Shown here: piece after piece, positions 8,050-19,173 of the stretch | How the letters are laid out: the number at the start of each line of letters is the position of its first letter | Numbering within the stretch: the first letter of the stretch is position 1 | NCBI RefSeq assembly: GCF_033705735.1 | Contig: NZ_CP131131.1 | Span: 868,001 to 932,000 of the forward strand | Source: Shinella zoogloeoides | Lineage (GTDB): Bacteria > Pseudomonadota > Alphaproteobacteria > Rhizobiales > Rhizobiaceae | Direction of reading: 5' to 3' | Length of the DNA: 64,000 nucleotides | Notes under the pieces: generated by a model | What the model was told of the DNA's origin: nothing | The model's database searches: none | What the model saw: only the letters and a program-made list of their open reading frames with translations | Translations under genes and position numbers: made by a program

Positions 8050-8868
8050 ATGACCAGCGCCGCCCTCATCGAAGAACAGCATGTGGCCTTCGCCGTGGAG
8101 CTGGCCGACGTCGCCCGCACTGTTCTGAGGGAAAACGGCATGGCGCGCGTCGACGTCTCGGTGAAGGCGGACCGCAGCCTCGTCACCGCCATGGACATCC
8201 TCATCGAGGACCGCCTTCGCGAGATGATCTCCGCCCGCTACCCCGCCCACGGCATCATCGGCGAGGAGCGCGACTGGGTGCGTCCCGGCAGCGATCACGT
8301 GTGGGTGCTCGATCCCATCGACGGTACGACGGCCTTCATCGCGGGCCTTCCCTATTACGGCACGCTGATCGCGCTTGCCGTCGGGGGCGTGCCGCGGCTC
8401 GGCATCATCGACATTCCCGCCATCGATTCCCGCTGGGTCGGCGCCGAGGGCCGGCAGACGACGCGCAACGGCAGGCCCATCCGCGTGCGGTCCTGCCCGG
8501 AGATCGGCCGGGCGATCATGACCAACAGCAACCAGGATTATTTCGCCCCCGCCGAGCGCCCCGCGCTCGACCGGCTGCGCGCAGTGACCGGCGCGCGCGC
8601 CTATGGCGGGGCAAGCCTCAATTACGGCCTTCTGGCCGACGGTCGCACGGACCTTGCCATCGACGGCGGCCAGAAGGTCTTCGACTTCGCGCCCTTCCGG
8701 CCGATCGTGGAGGGCGCGGGCGGCATCGTCACCGACTGGGCGGGCGCGCCGCTGACGCTCGAAAGCTCCGGCCAGCTGCTCGGGGCAGGGGACGCCGGGG
8801 TGCACCGCCAGGCGCTCGAACTCATCACGGACCTGAAGGCGGCCCCGGCCGCCCTTTCCGGCGCATAG
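8050..8868 (+). CDS. Inositol monophosphatase-family phosphatase
   Basis: The 272-residue protein has the IMPase metal motifs: SLVTAMD (about 40-46), GEE near residue 73, and VWVLDPIDGTTAF (about 86-98). The C-terminal motif is altered: where WDxAAG is usual it reads FDFAPFRPIVEGAGG, a histidinol-phosphatase/SuhB-like variant. The start is the ATG at 8050, after a purine-rich AAAGAGA. It is a distant paralogue of the phosphatase at 2034-2891 and leads the rightward importer run (ATPase 25 bases downstream). It probably dephosphorylates the substrate of that importer; the exact ester is not predictable. Confidence 0.88.
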   Translation: MTSAALIEEQHVAFAVELADVARTVLRENGMARVDVSVKADRSLVTAMDILIEDRLREMISARYPAHGIIGEERDWVRPGSDHVWVLDPIDGTTAFIAGLPYYGTLIALAVGGVPRLGIIDIPAIDSRWVGAEGRQTTRNGRPIRVRSCPEIGRAIMTNSNQDYFAPAERPALDRLRAVTGARAYGGASLNYGLLADGRTDLAIDGGQKVFDFAPFRPIVEGAGGIVTDWAGAPLTLESSGQLLGAGDAGVHRQALELITDLKAAPAALSGA

Positions 8869-8893
8869 GCTCAAAGACCAAAGAGGGGAAACC

Positions 8894-9951
<1,058 letters not shown>

Positions 9952-9955
<4 letters not shown>

Positions 9956-11592
9956 ACCACTCGGCTTTCCGCACCCCCTGGCCCTGGCTTTCGGCCCTCG
10001 CGCTCGCCCTTCTCGGCGTCTTCGTGCTTTATCCGCTCCTCTATATCTTCACCGCGAGCTTCGTCGGCGAGGGCCGCTCGGGCTGGCTGCAGCTTCTGGC
10101 GGACCGCCAGAGCCTTTCGGCCATCGGCAACACGCTGCTGCTCGCCACCGTCGTCACGCTGTTCTCGACGCTGATCGGCGTGCCGCTCGCCTATGTCTCG
10201 GCGCGCTATCGCTTCCGCGGCAAGCTGTTCATCACGCTGCTGCCGCTCATCACGCTCGTCATCCCGGAAGTGGTGACGGCGCAGACCTGGCTGATGATCC
10301 TCGGCAACAACGGCGTCATCACCCGGTTCCTGAAGGGCTACGGCATCTTCATCCCGAGCTTCTACGGCTGGTTCGGCCTCATCACCTCGATGAGCTTCAT
10401 CTACTACACCTATGTCTATATCGGTACGGTGGCGGCCATCGGGAAGTTCGACGCGCAGCTGGAGGAGGCCGCCCAGAGCCTCGGCACCGCGCCGGCCCGC
10501 TCGCGCATCCATGTCATGCTGCCGGTCATCCGGCCGGCGATCCTCGCCTCCGCGCTGCTCGTCTTCACCATGGTCATCGGCAATTTCGCCATCTCCACCA
10601 TCCTGGGGCACAACGTGCGGCTGCTGTCGGTGGCGATCTACCAGGCGGCCGTGGCGGAGGGCGCAAGCAACCTCACCATGCAGAGCACGCTCGCCAGCAT
10701 CTCCGTGCTGATCGTCATGGCCGTGCTGTTCCTCAACCGCCGCGTCATCGCGAGGGGCCGCTACGAGATCGTCCAGGGGAGAGGGGCCAGGCCGCAGCCG
10801 CTGAGGGGGGCGCAGGGCGTCCTCGTCAGCGGCGCGGCGGGCATCGTCGTCGCGATCTCGCTGCTGCCGCTCGTGACCATCGCGGTCGGCGCCTTCACGG
10901 TCTCGCGCGGGCCGGTCATGCGCTGGGGCGAATGGACGCTCGACAACATGGCGCGCGTCTTCATCACGGCGCCCGGCCCGCTGGTCAACTCGATCCTCTA
11001 TGCCGGCATCGCGACCGTCATCTCCGTCGCCTTCTCGACGCTGGTCAGCTATCTCGTCGTCAAGAAGCCGAACCTGATGACGCCGCTGATCGACTATGTC
11101 TCGGCCATTCCGCTGGCGCTGTCGGGCACGGTACTCGGCGTCGGCCTGCTCGCCTCGTTCAACGGCGGCTTCCTGGCACTGACGGGCACGTCGACGATTA
11201 TCGTGCTTGCCTATGTCATCCGCCGCATGCCCTTCGGCATGCGCAACGGCCAGGCGATCCTGCACAATATCCCCAACTCCATCGAAGAGGCATCGATCAG
11301 CCTCGGCTCGCCGCCGTTCCGCACCTTCCTGCGTGTCGTGCTGCCGATGATGCTGCCGGCCGTCGCCTCGGCCGCGATCCTGACCTGGACGACGACGGTC
11401 TCGGAGCTTTCCGCCTCGCTGCTCGTCTACTCCGGCGGCCGCGAGACCCTGCCGATCCAGATCTTCCGGCTCATCGATTCCGGCCTCATGGCCTATGCCT
11501 CGGCCTATGGCCTGGTGCTCGTCGCCGTGATCCTCGTGCCGGTCGTCGTCGCCACCACCCTGTTCAAGGTCGACCTGTTCGCCTCGAAATGA
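9952..11592 (+). CDS. ABC importer permease, two fused membrane domains
   Basis: The 546-residue protein has about 12 hydrophobic segments in two permease halves. EAA-type coupling loops read QLEEAAQSLGTAPARSRIH and SIEEASISLGSPPFRTFLR. The start is the ATG at 9952, which overlaps the ATPase stop; the open frame 39 codons upstream lies inside the ATPase gene. It matches the FbpB/AfuB-type single-chain permease and pairs with the flanking ATPase and binding protein (32 bases downstream). Confidence 0.92.
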
Positions 11593-11624
11593 AGCCCAGA
11601 ACCAGAAGAAAGAGAGGAACTGCC

Positions 11625-12602
11625 ATGAAGAAACTTGCCGCAACCACGCTCCTGCTCGCCGGCCTTGCCGCGGGCGCCGAAGCTGCCGACCCGGTGATCT
11701 ACACCACCAATCCGGTTCCGGCCGTCGAAGCCGCGCAGGCCGTCATCAAGGACAAGGCCGGCCTGACGACGGGCATCATCACCGGCGGCAGCGGCGTGCT
11801 GCTGCGCCGCATCGAGGCGGAAAAGGCCGCCCCGCAGGGCGATGTCTTCTGGTCGTCCTCGGCCAACACGATGGGCGCCTTCAAGGACGTGCTGGAGCCC
11901 TATTCCTCGCCGGAGCTTTCCGCCGTTCCCGCGGATCTGCGCGTTGCCGACGACTATTTCCAGCCGGCGAACCTCCATGTCGTGACCGTGATGGTCAATA
12001 CCGACCAGCTCGACGGCGCGCCCGCGCCCGCCGACTGGAAGGACCTTGCCGATCCTGCATGGAAGGGCCGAATCATCCTGCCCGATCCGGCAAACAGCTC
12101 GACGGGCTACACGATCGTCTGGGGCCTTTCCAAGCTCCTCGATGCGGAAACCTACAAGGCGCTCGTCGCGAACCTCGTCGTCTCCTCGTCGTCCTCCGCC
12201 GTGCCGAAGGGCGTCGCGATGGGCGAATATGCCGCCGGCATCACCTTCGAGACGAACAGCTACAGCTATGTGGATGGCGGCCAGACGGAGATCAGCATCG
12301 TCTATCCGTCGTCCGGCACCTTCACGACCCCGGAATATTCCGCTCTCGTCAAGGGCGCGCCGGCCGGCGACGACGCCAGGAAGGCCATCGACGCGCTGCT
12401 GTCCAAGGACTCGCAGATCGAGCTGCTGAAGGTCGCCTTCCGCCGCCCGAGCCGCACCGACATCAAGGTCTCCGACTACGTCAAGCTGCCCGAGCTTTCC
12501 TCGATCAAGATCTTCAAGATCGATGAGGACGAGGCGGCGAAGAGCCGCGACGCCTTCCTCGCCGAATGGGCGGCCCTGCCGAAAGCCGGTTCGAGCGAAT
12601 AA
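11625..12602 (+). CDS. Periplasmic binding protein of the rightward importer
   Basis: The 325-residue preprotein starts MKKLAATTLLLAGLAAGAEA, a signal peptide likely cleaved before ADPVIYTTN. The mature protein belongs to the same binding-protein superfamily as 5798-6817. It contains GVLLRRIEAEKAAPQGDVFW (the recurrent xRIxAEKxxPQxDV motif of this clade) and DPANSSTGYT, a likely ligand loop. The serine-rich VVSSSSSAVPKG could contact an anionic ligand. The ATG has AGAGAGGAA upstream. It closes the rightward phosphatase-ATPase-permease-binding-protein run, an order opposite to that of the leftward module. The substrate is inferred to be a phosphate ester. Confidence 0.88.
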   Translation: MKKLAATTLLLAGLAAGAEAADPVIYTTNPVPAVEAAQAVIKDKAGLTTGIITGGSGVLLRRIEAEKAAPQGDVFWSSSANTMGAFKDVLEPYSSPELSAVPADLRVADDYFQPANLHVVTVMVNTDQLDGAPAPADWKDLADPAWKGRIILPDPANSSTGYTIVWGLSKLLDAETYKALVANLVVSSSSSAVPKGVAMGEYAAGITFETNSYSYVDGGQTEISIVYPSSGTFTTPEYSALVKGAPAGDDARKAIDALLSKDSQIELLKVAFRRPSRTDIKVSDYVKLPELSSIKIFKIDEDEAAKSRDAFLAEWAALPKAGSSE

Positions 12603-12719
12603 CGGCCTCCCGCGCAGGCAAGCCGGCGGAGGTCCGCACTTCAAGGCGTCGGCTTTTCTGCGATCCGGGGCGGCGTGCCGGCAATTTTCCTGCCGCACGC
12701 CGCTTCGGTCTTTCGAACC

Positions 12720-13595
12720 CTATACCGGCGGCGCCGCGAGCTTGCGGGCGATGTCGAAGAAGGCGTTCACCAGCTTGCCGTTGGCGCGCTCGCGCAGGCA
12801 GATGAGCGCTTCGTCCATCCGCATCTCGGGCGCGTCGATCTCGATCGGGATGAGGCGGTTATCCTGTCCGAATTCCGCCGAGGAGACGAAGCCGACGCCG
12901 CCGCCGGCCGCAACGATCTCCCGCACGGCCTCGCGCCCTTCCGCCTCGATGAGCGGGACGAGCGGCACGCCGCATTGCGCCGCCATCAGCTCCAGCTTCT
13001 GGCGGGTCTTCGAGCCCCGCTCGCGCATGACGAGGGGATGCTTTGCAAGCTCGGAGAACGAGAGCCGCCTTGCATCGCCCAGCGGATAGTCGCGGCTGGT
13101 GAAAGCGATGATCGGTGTCGAGTTCAGCTTCAGGATATCGAAGTCGCTGGATTGCGGGACCTCGCCGAGCACGCCGATATCGGCCTCGTAGGCATGCAGG
13201 CTGGTGATCACCGTTTCCGTATTGCCGGCGTCGATCGAGACCTGCACGGAAGGATAGGCGCGGCGGAAGGCGGCGAGGATGTGCAGGAGGTGATGGGCGG
13301 CGTCGGCGACGATGCGCAGCTTTCCAGCGCGCAGGGCCCGCGATTCCGACAGGAGGTCGAGCGCCTGCTGCTCGACGTCGAACATGCGGCGGGTGACCTC
13401 GAGAAGATGATGGCCCGCCTGGGTCAGTGTCACCTGCTTCTTGTTGCGGTTGAAGAGCAGGACGTCGTATTCCTCCTCCAGCTTGCGCACCTGGTCCGAC
13501 ACCGCGGGCTGGGTGAGGAACAGCGCCTCGGCGGCGCGCGAAAAGCCGCCATGGATCGCCACATTGTGAAAGGCGCGCAGTTGCACATAGCGCAT
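12720..13595 (-). CDS. LysR-family regulator of the phnWAY cluster
   Basis: The 291-residue protein has an N-terminal HTH (about 1-62: YVQLRAFHNVAIHGGFSRAA, TQPAVSDQVRKLEEEYDVLLF) and a LysR substrate-binding domain (about 90-290). A much longer frame upstream is an antisense shadow of phnW/phnA. The start is the ATG at 13595, divergent from phnW. It is clearly paralogous to the LysR at 29578-30447 beside pbfA: both begin MRYVQLRAFH and share LEEEYDV, ADIGVLGE/VDIGVLGE and EAEGREAVR. This supports control of an AEP regulon, with an AEP-related effector inferred. Confidence 0.9.
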   Translation of the reverse strand: MRYVQLRAFHNVAIHGGFSRAAEALFLTQPAVSDQVRKLEEEYDVLLFNRNKKQVTLTQAGHHLLEVTRRMFDVEQQALDLLSESRALRAGKLRIVADAAHHLLHILAAFRRAYPSVQVSIDAGNTETVITSLHAYEADIGVLGEVPQSSDFDILKLNSTPIIAFTSRDYPLGDARRLSFSELAKHPLVMRERGSKTRQKLELMAAQCGVPLVPLIEAEGREAVREIVAAGGGVGFVSSAEFGQDNRLIPIEIDAPEMRMDEALICLRERANGKLVNAFFDIARKLAAPPV

Positions 13596-13638
13596 GAGAA
13601 CCGGCTTTCGATAAATTGAAGCTATGCGTTCATTAAGA

Positions 13639-13742
13639 CGAACGATTTTGCTTATGTAAAGTGGCGGAGTCCATTTGAACCGTCCGGGCTTCCCTATAAT
13701 CATAAATCTAATCGATAGATTGATACAAAAGAACGATTTTAC
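13639..13742. promoter_or_regulatory. phnW/LysR intergenic control region with repeated AACGATTTT and ATCGATAG
   Basis: CGAACGATTTTG (13639-13650) and GAACGATTTTAC (13731-13742) are near-identical direct repeats about 91 bases apart. Between them lies AATC-GATA-GATT (13710-13721), an interrupted palindrome containing ATCGATAG. The same ATCGATAG occurs at 29540-29547 upstream of the paralogous LysR, and CGAACGAT also precedes the AEP importer (17933-17939). These are candidate LysR binding sites. Confidence 0.5.
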
Positions 13743-13799
13743 ATATATATCTTTCCGTCCCATTGTCGTCCCCGGATATGCCAAACGTGAGGACGGACC

Positions 13800-15002
13800 A
13801 TGCCAACCACCGCTTCCGACAGGGCCAGCGCCCCCCTTGAGACGCCGCGACTCGGCGAGCCCTATCTTCTGACGCCCGGCCCGCTGACGACGGCCTATTC
13901 GGTCAAGGAGGCCATGCTCAGGGACTGGGGTTCCTGGGACGGCGACTTCCGCGCCATGACGGCGGAGCTGCGCCGCGAGCTGCTCGCCATCGCCGGCGAC
14001 ACGGCGGGCGAATTCGACTGCGTTCCCATGCAGGGCAGCGGCTCCTTCTCGGTGGAGGCCATGCTCGGCAGCTTCGTGCCGAAGGACGGCAAGGTGCTGG
14101 TGCTGAGCAACGGCGCCTATGGCAAGCGCATCGCCCAGACGCTTTCCTATCTCGGCCGCGCCCATGTGGTGATCGACAAGGGCGACTACATGCCGCCGCG
14201 CGGCACCGAGGTCGCCGCCGCGCTGGAAGCCGATCCGGCGATCAGCCATGTCGTCGTCGTCCATTGCGAGACCAGCTCGGGCATCCTCAACCCGCTGAAG
14301 GAGATATCCGAGACCGTCTATGCGCATGGCCGCAAGCTGCTGGTCGATTCCATGAGCGCCTTCGGCGCGGTGCCGGCCGGCGTCAACGATTTCCGCTATG
14401 AGACGATCGTCTCCTCCGCCAACAAGTGCATCGAGGGCGTGCCCGGCTTCGGTTTCATCATCGCCCGCAAGAGCGAGCTGGAGGCCGCCAAGGGCCGCAG
14501 TCATTCGCTCAGCCTCGATGTCCATGCCCAGTGGGAACACATGAACAAGACCGGCCAGTGGCGCTTCACGCCGCCGACCCATGTCGTCGCCGCCTTCCTT
14601 GAGGCGCTGCGCATGCATCGCGCGGAAGGGGGCGTGGCGGCCCGCGGCGCGCGCTATGCCCACAACCGTGACGTCATGGTGGCGGGCATGCGTGAACTCG
14701 GTTTCGAGACGCTGCTCGCCGACCGATGGCTCTCGCCGATCATCGTCACCTTCTTCAGCCCGGCCCATCCGGCCTTCGCCTTCGATCGCTTCTACGATCT
14801 CATGAAGGACAAGGGCTTCATCATCTATCCCGGCAAGCTGACGGTGGTGGACAGCTTCCGCGTCGGCTGCATCGGCCGCATGGACGAGCATGTCATGCGC
14901 CGCGTGGTGGAGGCCGCCCGCTCCTCGCTGGCCGAAATGGGTGTCGACAGCGCCGCCCCGCCGGCTATCGCCCTTGAAGAACGCAGCCGTCTCGCGGCCT
15001 GA
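13800..15002 (+). CDS. phnW: 2-Aminoethylphosphonate:pyruvate transaminase
   Basis: PhnW transfers the amino group of AEP to pyruvate, giving phosphonoacetaldehyde and alanine; it is a cytoplasmic PLP enzyme. The 400-residue sequence has the N-terminal LLTPGPLTTAYSVKEAML signature, the PLP-contacting VDSMSAFG (Asp near 183) and the lysine motif SSANKCIEGVPGFG, with the Schiff-base Lys near residue 209. Length is slightly above the usual 365-370 because of about 20 extra N-terminal residues. The start at 13800 follows GAGGACGG. It opens the rightward phnW-phnA-phnY run and diverges from a LysR gene. With PhnY and PhnA adjacent and no phosphonatase (PhnX), the hydrolytic PhnY/PhnA route is used. 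Confidence 0.95.
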   Translation: MPTTASDRASAPLETPRLGEPYLLTPGPLTTAYSVKEAMLRDWGSWDGDFRAMTAELRRELLAIAGDTAGEFDCVPMQGSGSFSVEAMLGSFVPKDGKVLVLSNGAYGKRIAQTLSYLGRAHVVIDKGDYMPPRGTEVAAALEADPAISHVVVVHCETSSGILNPLKEISETVYAHGRKLLVDSMSAFGAVPAGVNDFRYETIVSSANKCIEGVPGFGFIIARKSELEAAKGRSHSLSLDVHAQWEHMNKTGQWRFTPPTHVVAAFLEALRMHRAEGGVAARGARYAHNRDVMVAGMRELGFETLLADRWLSPIIVTFFSPAHPAFAFDRFYDLMKDKGFIIYPGKLTVVDSFRVGCIGRMDEHVMRRVVEAARSSLAEMGVDSAAPPAIALEERSRLAA

Positions 15003-15020
15003 AAGAGAATGGAAACCTCG

Positions 15021-16283
15021 ATGAACCAGATGTCCAAGATCACCGTCACCGCCAACCGCCGCACCTATCCCTGGCCGAACGTCCCGGCCATCGCCATCTG
15101 CCTCGACGGCTGCGAGCCGGCCTATCTCGACGAGGCCATCAAGGCCGGCCTGATGCCGACGCTCGAGCGCATCCGCAAGACCGGCACGGAGCGCACCGCG
15201 CTCAGCGTCATCCCGAGCTTCACCAACCCGAACAACCTGTCCATCGCCACCGGCCGCCCGCCGGCGATCCACGGCATCTGCGGCAACTATCTCTACGAGC
15301 CCGCGACCGGCAAGGAAGTGATGATGAATGACCCGCGCTTCCTGCGCGCGCCGACCATCTTCAAGGCCTTCTACGATGCCGGCGCCAAGGTGGCGGTCGT
15401 GACGGCGAAGGACAAGCTGCGCGCCCTTCTCGGCCATGGCCTGAAATTCGACGACGGTCGCGCGGTCTGCTTCTCCTCCGAAAAGTCCGACAAGTCGACC
15501 AAGGCGGAGCACGGTATCGAGAACGCCTCGGCCTGGCTCGGCCGGCCGGTGCCGGAAGTCTATTCGGCCGACCTTTCCGAATTCGTCTTCGCCGCCGGCG
15601 TCAAGCTCCTCAAGGAATTCCGCCCCGACGTCATGTACCTGACGACAACGGACTACGTGCAGCACAAATATGCGCCGGGCGTGCCGGAGGCCAATTCCTT
15701 CTACGAGATGTTCGACAGATACTTGACGGAACTCGACGCCCTCGGCGCGGCGATCATCGTTACCGCCGACCATGGCATGAAGCCGAAGCACAAGGCGGAC
15801 GGTTCGCCGGACGTCATCTATGTGCAGGACCTGCTGGATGAATGGCTCGGCAAGGACGCCGCCCGGGTCATCCTGCCGATCACCGACCCCTATGTCGTCC
15901 ATCACGGCGCGCTCGGCTCCTTCGCCACGGCCTATCTGCCCGAGATGGCGGACAAGGAGGAGATCATCGAGCGGCTGAAGGCGGTGGAGGGCATCGACGT
16001 CGTGCTCTCGCGCCCGGAAGCCTGCATCCGCTTCGAGCTGCCGGACGACCGCATCGGCGACATCGTCCTCGTCTCCTCGCAGAACAAGACGCTCGGCACC
16101 AGCGAGCACCGGCACGACCTTGCCGCGCTGAACGAGCCGCTGCGCTCGCATGGCGGACTCACCGAGCAGGCGGTGCCCTTCATCGCCAACCGCGTCCTGC
16201 CGGAACTCTCGTCAGCCGGCACGCTGCGCAACTTCGACGCCTTCTACTACGCACTCGTCGCGGCCGCCCAGCCGGCGCACTAG
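15021..16283 (+). CDS. phnA: Phosphonoacetate hydrolase
   Basis: PhnA splits the C-P bond of phosphonoacetate to acetate and phosphate. It belongs to the alkaline phosphatase superfamily with two metal ions. Counting from an ATG at 15009, the expected residues are visible: Asp33 (CLDGCEP), nucleophile Thr72 ([13 protein letters not shown]), Asp215 and His219 ([12 protein letters not shown]), and Asp254-His255 (TADHGM). An SEHRH motif lies near the C-terminus. I prefer the ATG at 15021 because GGAAACC is correctly spaced there, while AAAGAGA touches the 15009 ATG; 15009 remains possible. It lies 18 bases after phnW. Product length is 420 residues (424 from 15009). Confidence 0.95.
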   Translation: MNQMSKITVTANRRTYPWPNVPAIAICLDGCEPAYLDEAIKAGLMPTLERIRKTGTERTALSVIPSFTNPNNLSIATGRPPAIHGICGNYLYEPATGKEVMMNDPRFLRAPTIFKAFYDAGAKVAVVTAKDKLRALLGHGLKFDDGRAVCFSSEKSDKSTKAEHGIENASAWLGRPVPEVYSADLSEFVFAAGVKLLKEFRPDVMYLTTTDYVQHKYAPGVPEANSFYEMFDRYLTELDALGAAIIVTADHGMKPKHKADGSPDVIYVQDLLDEWLGKDAARVILPITDPYVVHHGALGSFATAYLPEMADKEEIIERLKAVEGIDVVLSRPEACIRFELPDDRIGDIVLVSSQNKTLGTSEHRHDLAALNEPLRSHGGLTEQAVPFIANRVLPELSSAGTLRNFDAFYYALVAAAQPAH

Positions 16284-16377
16284 GGCATCCTGCGGCCGGG
16301 CGAAGCCGTCCGGCCGCATCAGGGAACATAGAGCGTTGCCGCAAGAGGAGAAGCGGACGCGCTGCGAGGAGAAAGTC

Positions 16378-17832
16378 ATGACGAAAGTGGAAACGACGTT
16401 CGCGATCCGCCATGAGCCCATGCGGATCGCCGGCAAGGCGGTCGATACCGAAGGGCGGATCGAGGTGCGCTATCCCTGGAACGATGCCGTCATCGGCACC
16501 GTTCCGGCGGGCCATGCCGAGCATGCAAGAAAGGCCTTCGAGATCGCCGCGGCCTATCAGCCGAAGCTGACGCGCTACGAGCGCCAGCGTATCCTCCTCA
16601 AGGCCGCCGAATTGCTGGTCGCCCGCAAGGAGGAGGTCTCCGATCTCATCACGCTGGAGCTCGGCATCTCCAAGCAGGATTCGCTCTACGAGGTGGGCCG
16701 TGCCTTCGACGTGCTGACGCTCTCGGGCCAGATGTGCATTCATGACGACGGGGAGATATTCTCCTGTGACCTCACCCCGCACGGCAAGGCGCGCAAGATC
16801 TTCACCACCCGCGAGCCGCTGACCGCCATCTCGGCGATCACGCCCTTCAACCATCCGCTCAACATGGTGGCGCACAAGGTGGCCCCGGCGATCGCGACCA
16901 ACAATTGCGTCGTCCTCAAGCCGACCGAGCTGACGCCGATGACGGCGCTCGTCTTCGCCGACATCCTCTACGAGGCCGGCCTGCCGCCGGAAATGCTCTC
17001 CGTCGTCACCGGCTGGCCCGGCGATATCGGCATGGAGATGATCACCAATCCGAACTTCGACCTCATCACCTTCACCGGCTCCGTGCCGGTCGGAAAGCTG
17101 ATCGCCGCCCATGCCCAATACAAGCGCCAGGTGCTGGAACTCGGCGGCAACGACCCGCTGATCATCCTCAACGATCTTTCCGACGACGATCTCGCCCGGG
17201 CGGCGGACCTGGCGGTGGCGGGCGCGACGAAGAATTCCGGCCAGCGCTGCACGGCCGTCAAGCGCATCCTCTGCCAGGAACGCGTCGCCGACCGCTTCGT
17301 GCCGCTGGTGCTGGAGCGGGCGAAGAAGCTGCGGTTCGGTGATCCGATGGACCGCACGACGGATCTCGGCACGGTCGTCCACGCCAGGGCGGCGGAGGTC
17401 TTCGAGCGCCGCGTGCATAAGGCGGCGGAGGAGGGGGCCGAGGTGCTCTACGATCCTGGCCGCAGAGGTGCGCTGCTCCCGCCGATCGTCGTCGACCGGG
17501 TTTCCCATGCGAGCGAGCTCGTCATGGAAGAGACCTTCGCGCCGATCATCCCGATCGTGCGCGCGCCCGACGACGACGACGCGCTGATCGCGCTCTCCAA
17601 TTCCACCGCCTTCGGTCTTTCCTCCGGCGTCTGCACCAACGATTTCCGCCGCATGCAGAAATACATCGCGGGCCTGAAGGTCGGGACGGTGAACATCTGG
17701 GAAGTGCCGGGCTACCGCATCGAGATGAGCCCCTTCGGTGGCATCAAGGATTCGGGCAACGGCTACAAGGAAGGCGTCATCGAGGCGATGAAGAGCTTCA
17801 CGAACGTGAAGACCTTCTCCCTCCCGTGGTGA
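16378..17832 (+). CDS. phnY: Phosphonoacetaldehyde dehydrogenase
   Basis: PhnY oxidises phosphonoacetaldehyde to phosphonoacetate with NAD, linking PhnW to PhnA. The 484-residue aldehyde dehydrogenase has ELGG with the general-base Glu254, catalytic Cys291 in [11 protein letters not shown], and the substrate-binding residues Arg108, His159 and Arg290 expected of the S. meliloti enzyme. That numbering agreement also supports the start at 16378, which follows GCGAGGAGAAAG. It lies 94 bases after phnA and ends just before a strong terminator at 17866-17894. Together the three genes form the complete hydrolytic AEP pathway. Confidence 0.95.
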   Translation: MTKVETTFAIRHEPMRIAGKAVDTEGRIEVRYPWNDAVIGTVPAGHAEHARKAFEIAAAYQPKLTRYERQRILLKAAELLVARKEEVSDLITLELGISKQDSLYEVGRAFDVLTLSGQMCIHDDGEIFSCDLTPHGKARKIFTTREPLTAISAITPFNHPLNMVAHKVAPAIATNNCVVLKPTELTPMTALVFADILYEAGLPPEMLSVVTGWPGDIGMEMITNPNFDLITFTGSVPVGKLIAAHAQYKRQVLELGGNDPLIILNDLSDDDLARAADLAVAGATKNSGQRCTAVKRILCQERVADRFVPLVLERAKKLRFGDPMDRTTDLGTVVHARAAEVFERRVHKAAEEGAEVLYDPGRRGALLPPIVVDRVSHASELVMEETFAPIIPIVRAPDDDDALIALSNSTAFGLSSGVCTNDFRRMQKYIAGLKVGTVNIWEVPGYRIEMSPFGGIKDSGNGYKEGVIEAMKSFTNVKTFSLPW

Positions 17833-17865
17833 TCCGGGCCAGCCCCTGCGGGATCACCTTTTGCT

Positions 17866-17894
17866 GGGAGCCGTTTCGCGCGGCTCCCTTTTTT
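17866..17894 (+). terminator. Rho-independent terminator after phnY
   Basis: GGGAGCCG (17866-17873) pairs exactly with CGGCTCCC (17881-17888) around a 7-base loop, followed by six T residues. It separates phnWAY from the importer genes, which therefore probably have their own promoter. Confidence 0.85.
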
Positions 17895-17916
17895 GCGTTT
17901 GCGGCAGGATCTTCCC

Positions 17917-17939
17917 ATCGTTTTTATTTTCCGAACGAT
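17917..17939. promoter_or_regulatory. Inverted repeat ATCGTT-N11-AACGAT upstream of the AEP importer
   Basis: ATCGTT (17917-17922) and AACGAT (17934-17939) form an inverted repeat in the AT-rich region upstream of the binding-protein gene at 18071. The right arm extends to CCGAACGAT, matching the CGAACGAT elements near phnW (13639) and, in reverse, at 29489-29497. This suggests joint control with phnWAY and pbfA. Confidence 0.5.
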
Positions 17940-18070
17940 AAGAATAATAAATTTTACTTACCGAAAACCCCTGCCAGAATGCCTCGTGAAGCCGATTGTA
18001 AACAAGGGTGACGACAGATCGCCCGCCGCGCTTCCCGGGTTTTTCCAGGTCTCCAGAGAGGATTTCCATC

Positions 18071-19093
18071 ATGAACAGACGCATGCTTTTTATGCTTGCC
18101 GGCGCCATGTCCGCCGTGCTTCCGACCATTGCATTCGCCGAGACCGAACTGACGGTCTATACCGCCGTGGAGGCCGTCGATCTCGACCGCTACAAGGAGA
18201 CCTTCGAGAAGGCCCATCCCGACATCAAGATCAACTGGGTGCGCGATTCCACCGGCGTCATGACGGCCAAGCTGCTCGCCGAGAAGGATAACCCGCAGGC
18301 CGACGTCGTCTGGGGCGTCGCCGCGACCTCGCTGCTCCTCCTCAAGACTGAGGGCATGCTCGAGCCCTACCAGCCGAAGGATGTCGAGGCGCTCGACAAG
18401 AAATTCGTCGACAAGGACACGCCGCCGAGCTGGGTCGGCATGGACGCCTATGTCGCCGCGCTCTGCTACAACACGGTGGAGGGCGAGAAGCTCGGCCTGA
18501 CGCCGCCGACGAGCTGGGAAGACCTCACCAAGCCGGAATACAAGGGCCATATCGTGATGCCGAACCCGGCCTCCTCGGGCACCGGCTTCCTCGATGTCTC
18601 CGGCTGGATGCAGATGTGGGGCGAGGAGAAGGCGTGGGGCTTCATGGACAAGCTGCACGAGAACATCTCCGCCTACACCCATTCCGGCTCCAAGCCCTGC
18701 AAGATGGCGGGCGCGGGCGAGGCGGTGATCGGCGTTTCCTTCGAATTCCCCGGCGCCAAGGCCAAGAGCGCCGGTGCGCCCATCGACATCATCTTCCCCT
18801 CCGAGGGCTCGGGCTGGGAAGCCGAGGCGACGGCCATCATCGCCGGCACGCCGAATCTCGAAGCCGCCAAGACGCTGGTCGACTGGTCGGTCACCAAGGA
18901 AGCCAACGAGATGTACAATGTCGGCTATGCCGTGGTCGCCTATCCGGGCGTCGCAAAGCAGGTCGAGCACCTGCCGGCGGACATCTCCTCCAAGATGATC
19001 GACAACGACTTCGAATGGGCCGCCAACAATCGCAACGCGATCCTGAAGGAATGGCAGAAGCGCTACGACGCCAAGTCGGAGCCGAAGAGCTGA
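18071..19093 (+). CDS. Periplasmic AEP-binding protein of the ABC importer (PhnS2/AepX-like)
   Basis: The 340-residue preprotein has a signal peptide (MNRRMLFMLAGAMSAVLPTIAFA) and a mature part beginning ETELTVYTAVEAVDLDRYKETFEKAHPDI. The segments DSTGVMTAKLLAEKDNPQADVVWG, NPASSGTGFLDVSG and YTHSGSKPCKMAGAGE match the putative 2-aminoethylphosphonate-binding proteins that recur next to phnW genes. Direct adjacency to phnWAY makes AEP the likely ligand. The ATG at 18071 has GAGAGGA upstream. A hairpin at 19106-19131 separates it from the ATPase gene, consistent with higher expression of the binding protein. Confidence 0.9.
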   Translation: MNRRMLFMLAGAMSAVLPTIAFAETELTVYTAVEAVDLDRYKETFEKAHPDIKINWVRDSTGVMTAKLLAEKDNPQADVVWGVAATSLLLLKTEGMLEPYQPKDVEALDKKFVDKDTPPSWVGMDAYVAALCYNTVEGEKLGLTPPTSWEDLTKPEYKGHIVMPNPASSGTGFLDVSGWMQMWGEEKAWGFMDKLHENISAYTHSGSKPCKMAGAGEAVIGVSFEFPGAKAKSAGAPIDIIFPSEGSGWEAEATAIIAGTPNLEAAKTLVDWSVTKEANEMYNVGYAVVAYPGVAKQVEHLPADISSKMIDNDFEWAANNRNAILKEWQKRYDAKSEPKS

Positions 19094-19105
19094 CACCGCT
19101 CGGCC

Positions 19106-19131
19106 GGGCGGGGCGCCGTCGCGCTCCGCCC
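19106..19131 (+). other. Intercistronic hairpin between binding protein and ATPase genes
   Basis: GGGCGGGGCGC (19106-19116) and GCGCTCCGCCC (19121-19131) form an 11-bp stem with one mismatch and a 4-base loop. No T tract follows. Such hairpins often stabilise the upstream mRNA and reduce transcription into later cistrons; that role is inferred here. Confidence 0.55.
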
Positions 19132-19173
19132 ATCCCGTTCTCCTGAAATCCCTGAAGCCAGCGGAGCTTGCCG

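Noticed and set aside
13596..16151. Very long minus-strand frame extending the LysR gene to 1143 codons
   Set aside because: The upstream part is antisense to phnW and phnA and gives an Arg/Asp/Gly-rich product without family similarity. High GC content keeps such frames open. Only 12720-13595 is real.
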